A DNA stretch of 64,000 bases from Erigeron canadensis (taxonomy: Eukaryota > Streptophyta > Magnoliopsida > Asterales > Asteraceae), in NCBI RefSeq assembly GCF_010389155.1, contig NC_057767.1, forward strand, positions 3,579,765 to 3,643,764, written 5' to 3'. Each line of letters begins with the position of its first letter. The stretch's first letter is position 1. The notes under the pieces are model-generated. The model made no database searches and was not told where the DNA came from. It saw nothing but the letters and a program-made list of their open reading frames with translations. The translations under genes and the position numbers were made by a program. Of the stretch, positions 59,885-64,000 are shown one piece after another.

Positions 59885-60980
59885 TTGAATATATACATTA
59901 GTTGGCATATATTAATTGTTAATTTATTGTTGATTAAGATAAAAATAAGATATGTTGGAATATAATTAGTGGGAAATTAATTACTCGTAGAAAATTGCCA
60001 CATATGAAAAATGCTTATTTGTTATATAAAGAGGATAGCCACATAGGATTTGGACTATCCTTTCTTAGTTATATAGAGAGATATGAGATTAATGTAAGGG
60101 GATTCCCTCATGTTAGGCTAATCTTGGCCCTTGGATGAAAATCAAGGGTCAAGATTCAAAAATAATCATTGAATCTTGTCTCTTGATTTTCAATCAAAGG
60201 TCAAGATTTCCCAAACATGAGTCAAGTTGGGCAAATAACTTAAAGAAATGCTCCTCCGAGATTAATTTGGTTGGGTTGGCTTGGGTTGGGCTCAAGACAA
60301 TCCCCCATAAAAATTAGTTAGTTAGTCAGCTTTAAAGTGAAAAGTAAAATTATTAAAAAAAACTTAGATACAACCACCTCAGTCGTTCAACGGAACATTA
60401 GTTTGGAGTATATTTACTTTAAAAAAAAAAAAGTTGGGGTATATTTATGTAGGGACACATTAACAAGTGCTTATGGATTGTAAGTCCCCTTGAATCGGAT
60501 CATTAATAATTTGCTCAAGTTATCTTGGGGTGCGGAATCCCTCACTATAACTTGGTGATTCACAACAAGCCTCTAGATTATCTGCTGCCTCGCAGATCTT
60601 CTTCAGGTTAGCGGAACAGTACTTGACGACTATAAACTGCACAATATGCTTGATATTTCGACAAATGTTCAACCTTAATCTCTGTTAGGGTTCGCTATAT
60701 ATAAGAAACAACCCGACATGGGCTTCAGAAAGTCGGCCTCGCATTTGTAGCCCAGCCCGTCACTTTTGCAAGGTCGCATTAGTGATTGACCTCGTATTTG
60801 ACCCTGCAAATACGAGGTCGTAATTGTCCCTGTGAAATGCGAGGTCACTTAGTAGATTTATACATTCAATACTTAAACTTAATATAGTATTCTATGCATA
60901 ATACAAAGTTCATTAATGACAATCACATTACAAAGACATATTACACTATAAGCCCAAACAATCTAGATTGGTATTGACAT
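59885..60980. other. LTR-like remnants, no gene
   Basis: TGTTGGAATATAATTAG at 59953 resembles a Copia LTR start. It is followed by a 'ccacataggatttggacta' to 'ggggattccctcatgtta' stretch typical of transcript-end regions in LTRs. Inverted short repeats of 'tcaagattt/cttgatttt' lie at 60130-60210. A poly(A) micro-insertion lies at 60417-60432. The 60700-60850 part has paired 'aaatgcgaggtc/tgacctcg' phrases. Confidence 0.4.
60401..60447 (+). mobile_element. Poly(A) micro-insertion with 16-bp flanking repeat
   Basis: GTTTGGAGTATATTTA (60401-60416) and AGTTGGGGTATATTTA (60432-60447) flank CTTT plus about 12 A. The flanks differ at two or three positions, so this is an older or weaker example. 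Confidence 0.55.
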
Positions 60981-60984
60981 AGAC

Positions 60985-61500
60985 GTGCACTTAAAGACTC
61001 CCCCTTGGCAATAGCTTCTAGACGTTACAAATTAAGAGCAACAGCTACAGAGTGCCCTACCAAACTCTTACCCTTTTCAAATCGATCAACGTCAACATCT
61101 TCTATAAGGAGTTTGGTTTGAGGTGCCTCAAGCTCAACTACCATGTTTATCTCTGTAGACATTAGTTCTTGAGCTTGTGGAGCTTCTGAGGTTGCCTTGC
61201 CAGCAACACCAGCCTAGCTAGAGTCTCCTTGAGTCTTTGTTCTAAACACAGAACTCCCTCCTAGCTCTTGAATAGCTCTGGCAGCATCTGGATCTTCATT
61301 CTGATCATCATCATGCCCAGCCTTAGCCAACTCATCACCTTTGCAACCTAAGCTATCTCTCCCAGCTCTAACCTTGAGATAGTTATCAATCAGCTCATGC
61401 AACGTTTCTTCAGCAAATGTCACTCTTTCTTCAGTGCATCAGACATCTTGACAACCTTCTCATCTAGAGCCAAATAATTCTTTTACATGTTTGTTTGATC
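60985..61500 (-). pseudogene. Minus-strand coding remnant, probably of a retroelement
   Basis: The minus strand reads in broken frames. 61490-61430 gives ALDEKVVKMSDALKKE then a stop. 61423-61214 gives TFAEETLHELIDNYLKVRAG and an acidic DDDQNEDPDAA block. Further on it reads through to an EAIAKGESLSARLCQYQ-like end near 60985. The charged helical character and the final 'EAIAKGESL' style resemble the tail of an LTR-element gag- or env-position protein, but I cannot name the family. At least two frame breaks exist. Confidence 0.4.
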
Positions 61501-62160
61501 AAATAATCGCACTATGGCTCAACCGGAGGTGTGAGTATGGTAGTGAGTGTTAATCGGCGATTCCCTTACGGTCAAAAGGTCCGAGAGACCGCTTTACGCC
61601 GGATCTTTCTATGTCTAAGTCGATTCGTTCGAGTTAGGGTTTGAGGGTTTTATTTAGGGTTTATTCGGAGGTCGAATAAACTATGTGTGAGGGTTTTTGT
61701 ATATTGTGAATGAATGTGCCGTGAGGCTTCTCCTCTATTTATATAGAGGGTAAATAACTTGGAGAAGAGGGTAAGAGAATTAGGGTAAATATCTTCCTCA
61801 TTTGTGAATATCTTGTTTCCTTCTTGTGGAGATTTGTGGTGATCTTGTTACCAAGTCGTGTTCGAGTATGTCGGATCTTCGATAAGCATTCCGTATGACA
61901 TTTATATTTCTCCGGAGCGGGGTAGTTAGACCTATGAGCTCCAGAGTTACTTCTGTTTACGAAGGTGCTGCTTCGTATTAGTGTTTTGTTGTTCCATATT
62001 CTGGGCGCGGAGGTAGAGCTTCGGGGAGGTATATAATCAAGCCCTCTAGTCTAAGAATATAGACAGCAGCTGACTGTGTTGTTAGACTCAAAAAATCTTC
62101 AAGGGTCAAAAATGAAAAGTTAAAGTAGTGAGAGGGAATACCTTATATTTACCTGTGGAT
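61500..62160 (-). mobile_element. LTR-like region on the minus strand
   Basis: A TATATAAATAG box lies on the minus strand (61735-61750, inside the inverted CCTCTAT/ATAGAGG). Around it lie GC-mixed sequence and text unlike the local AT-rich spacer. It sits just upstream, on the minus strand, of the coding remnant, as a 5' LTR and leader would. No LTR partner lies in the window. Confidence 0.35.
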
Positions 62161-62689
62161 TTTGATCCGATCATTCCCCCAATCGCTTTCATTGCTCTGC
62201 CCTAATTTTCCTCCATCTTCAGGTAACTCGCATAATCTTTTTTATTTTTTCCTTTTAACTCATCGCTAAAATGGCAAAGGTAGGGTGTAGTGATCTATCT
62301 TCCGTTATTACCCCTGAGGGGTTATGGTGGTTTTGTATTACTTATGATAATAATAAAATAAACAATAGCAATTGAAAAACAATTCTTTATTGATATCCAG
62401 CCGTTTTTTATTTTTAAAAAGAAGTGTTTTTCATTCAAAGTGAGTTAATTGGCATCACATGCTGCATCTGTTTCAATTAGATAAGATCTTGGTTGGGACT
62501 ACAAATAAATTAACAATATAACCCATTTGTTTCCCATAAATAAATGTCAGACTTGACATGTATTGGCCAAGGAAACATGCTAAGCATGTTGACCTTGAAT
62601 TAGATATTTGCATGCCTTGAATAAAGTTGTCTCAGAACAAAAATTGTGGTGAAATATGATCATGTCTAAATTTTAATAGTCACAGGTGT

Positions 62690-63450
62690 GATGTTGATTT
62701 TAACTAATATACTTATGAATGGCCCGTTTGTGTTGTTTTATCTCTTATGGTTGAACGGGTAAAAAAGTTAGCCCTGTGAGTCTCTGTCTCGAACCCTTTT
62801 TGACATATTACCCAACCCACTCATTTCGCCAAGGTATCTATTTCCAACATGGTTATTTGCAGGAAGTTGTTTGCACATAGTTTGCCACATCTTAAACAAT
62901 CACCCAATCAGAATAAAAAGGTTCAAATTGTTCATGCACATAGTTTTAGTTTTATTGATTGTTTGCTGAGATTTTTCCTCCTTCGAATTTTTTGGTGTGT
63001 AGTATCTTTAATGCAGATATTGTTTTGACACTTAATGTGATCCGGTTGTTCATAGACACATCCACCAGCTCTAAACAACTTTAGCCCTTCCCTTCAGGAT
63101 TAATGTTAAACTCTGCCTTGAACTGGCTCAAAAACTTCTAGTTTGTAAGAAATACAAAAGTAGAACAAATTTATGGATTTGGTTCCGCTAGTGGAAAGGT
63201 TGGGGCCAGGTATAGAATATTTGAATGTCTGCCAGGACTTCGGATTCAGCTAGAAACATGTTTTTGACTATTTTTTAATTATAAAGTTGTACATTTGGTT
63301 CTTACATTGTTACACAGGAGAATTACTTAATATACACTTACCATCTACAAGAAACAAATTGGTATTGAACTAGTTTTTGGTCAAACGGGCTACTTTAAAC
63401 TGGGTTGGGAAGACCAAAGTCTTGTGATTAAGTTCATAATCAGCGAGATA
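62690..63450 (+). pseudogene. Diverged copy of the 3' end of the kinase gene
   Basis: The stretch is collinear with 23890-24690. Shared anchors are AGGTTCAAATTGTTCATGCA (24184 and 62922), 'cagctctaaccaac / cagctctaaacaac' (24357 and 63069) and 'gtgattaaattcata / gtgattaagttcata' (24666 and 63425). The T-rich intron end and 'ttatttgcag' acceptor are kept too. No kinase-domain exon is found upstream in the window. It is a partial duplication or the remains of a lost paralogue. Confidence 0.75.
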
Positions 63451-64000
63451 AACCGGTCTACTTATGGGGCAGGTCATTCAAGGTTGAGCTTCATTTCAAA
63501 AAGTTGTATTGTTACTGTTGCTTATGCATGTAGTTGTAGTAGGGGAACTTTGCCTTTTGAGTGTTGTTAAATTATCAACCTTAATACTATCTTATATATC
63601 TTAATTCTTACACACTTACTAGGTTATGCAGGTTTGGATGCTCTTTAGCAGGTTGATATAAGTTCAAGGGTTGCTGTGAAAATATTAAATATTTGATGAA
63701 GTTTGGAGCTAATTCTATCAAGAAGCAAAGTTCAGGGATTAAAGTTGGAAGATGATATTCTTCTCCAGGATATATACTCACTTAAGTTTTTTTGGTCGAG
63801 ACATGCGGCCATATTTTTCATACACAAATATTTTCTTTGTTCTCTGGTTTATATTTGATATATATATATATATATCTTGATCTCCTTGATCAAATATATA
63901 TTTCTGCTATTGATTCTGTAATTAATCTTGAGCATATAGCTTAAGATTTTGTATTTTCTCTTTGTAATCAAACTCTTTATCACAATAATAATAAGGTCAT
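63451..64000. other. Right-edge sequence, unassigned
   Basis: No exon is recognised. A TA run lies at 63859-63873. The T-rich end with AATAATAATAA (63986) could be a 3' end or LTR border of a feature beyond the window. Confidence 0.35.

Overview
This window is nuclear DNA from a flowering plant. Its genes are split by GT-AG introns. The spacers are AT-rich and full of plant-type mobile elements: Copia, hAT, Mutator, Helitron, MITEs and tailed micro-insertions. The repeat style would suit a eudicot, possibly a daisy-family species, but that is inference and the species cannot be read from the sequence.

Genes, left to right. (1) 980-5343 (+) is a six-exon SERINC/TMS-type membrane protein of 413 aa. 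(2) 14389-24111 (+) is a 21-exon STE20/Fray-like Ser/Thr kinase of 667 aa, of the plant family that includes BLUS1. It has DLG in place of DFG and a C-terminal RFKV motif. (3) 34318-34660 is a pentatricopeptide-repeat (PPR) fragment carried inside a Mutator-type element. (4) 36967-38540 is a decayed proton-pump-interactor (PPI)-like gene. (5) 45712-47877 (+) is a divergent two-exon SKP1-like gene whose intron holds a hAT element and a fold-back element. (6) 51150-52894 (+) is a five-exon gene for a 193-aa protein I do not recognise. Its intron 2 holds a near-perfect 360-bp hairpin. The genes look like independent single genes, with no operon-like or cluster logic.

Mobile DNA fills most of the rest. 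It includes a truncated minus-strand Copia element (6799-9921) and several non-autonomous Helitrons (10046-10765, about 11750-12235, 25019-27821, 54623-about 55520, 59502-59884). A hAT MITE with a clear 8-bp target duplication sits inside the 2.8-kb Helitron, and a second hAT element sits in the SKP1-like intron. A Pack-MULE-like element has a 9-bp target duplication and terminal repeats of about 115 bp. Two MITE families each occur twice in opposite orientation. LTR-like remnants lie near 40.9-42.2 kb and 60-62.2 kb. Four tiny poly(A) insertions are each flanked by a 15-19-bp duplication.

The right edge (about 62.7-63.45 kb) is a diverged copy of the end of the kinase gene, which points to an old duplication. 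I saw no prokaryotic system, CRISPR array, rRNA or convincing tRNA. The best candidates for something new are the PPR-capturing Mutator element, the tailed micro-insertions, the unrecognised 193-aa gene with its duplicated start region, and the kinase with an altered DFG motif. All gene models were made by hand from splice sites and reading frame, without transcripts or database searches.
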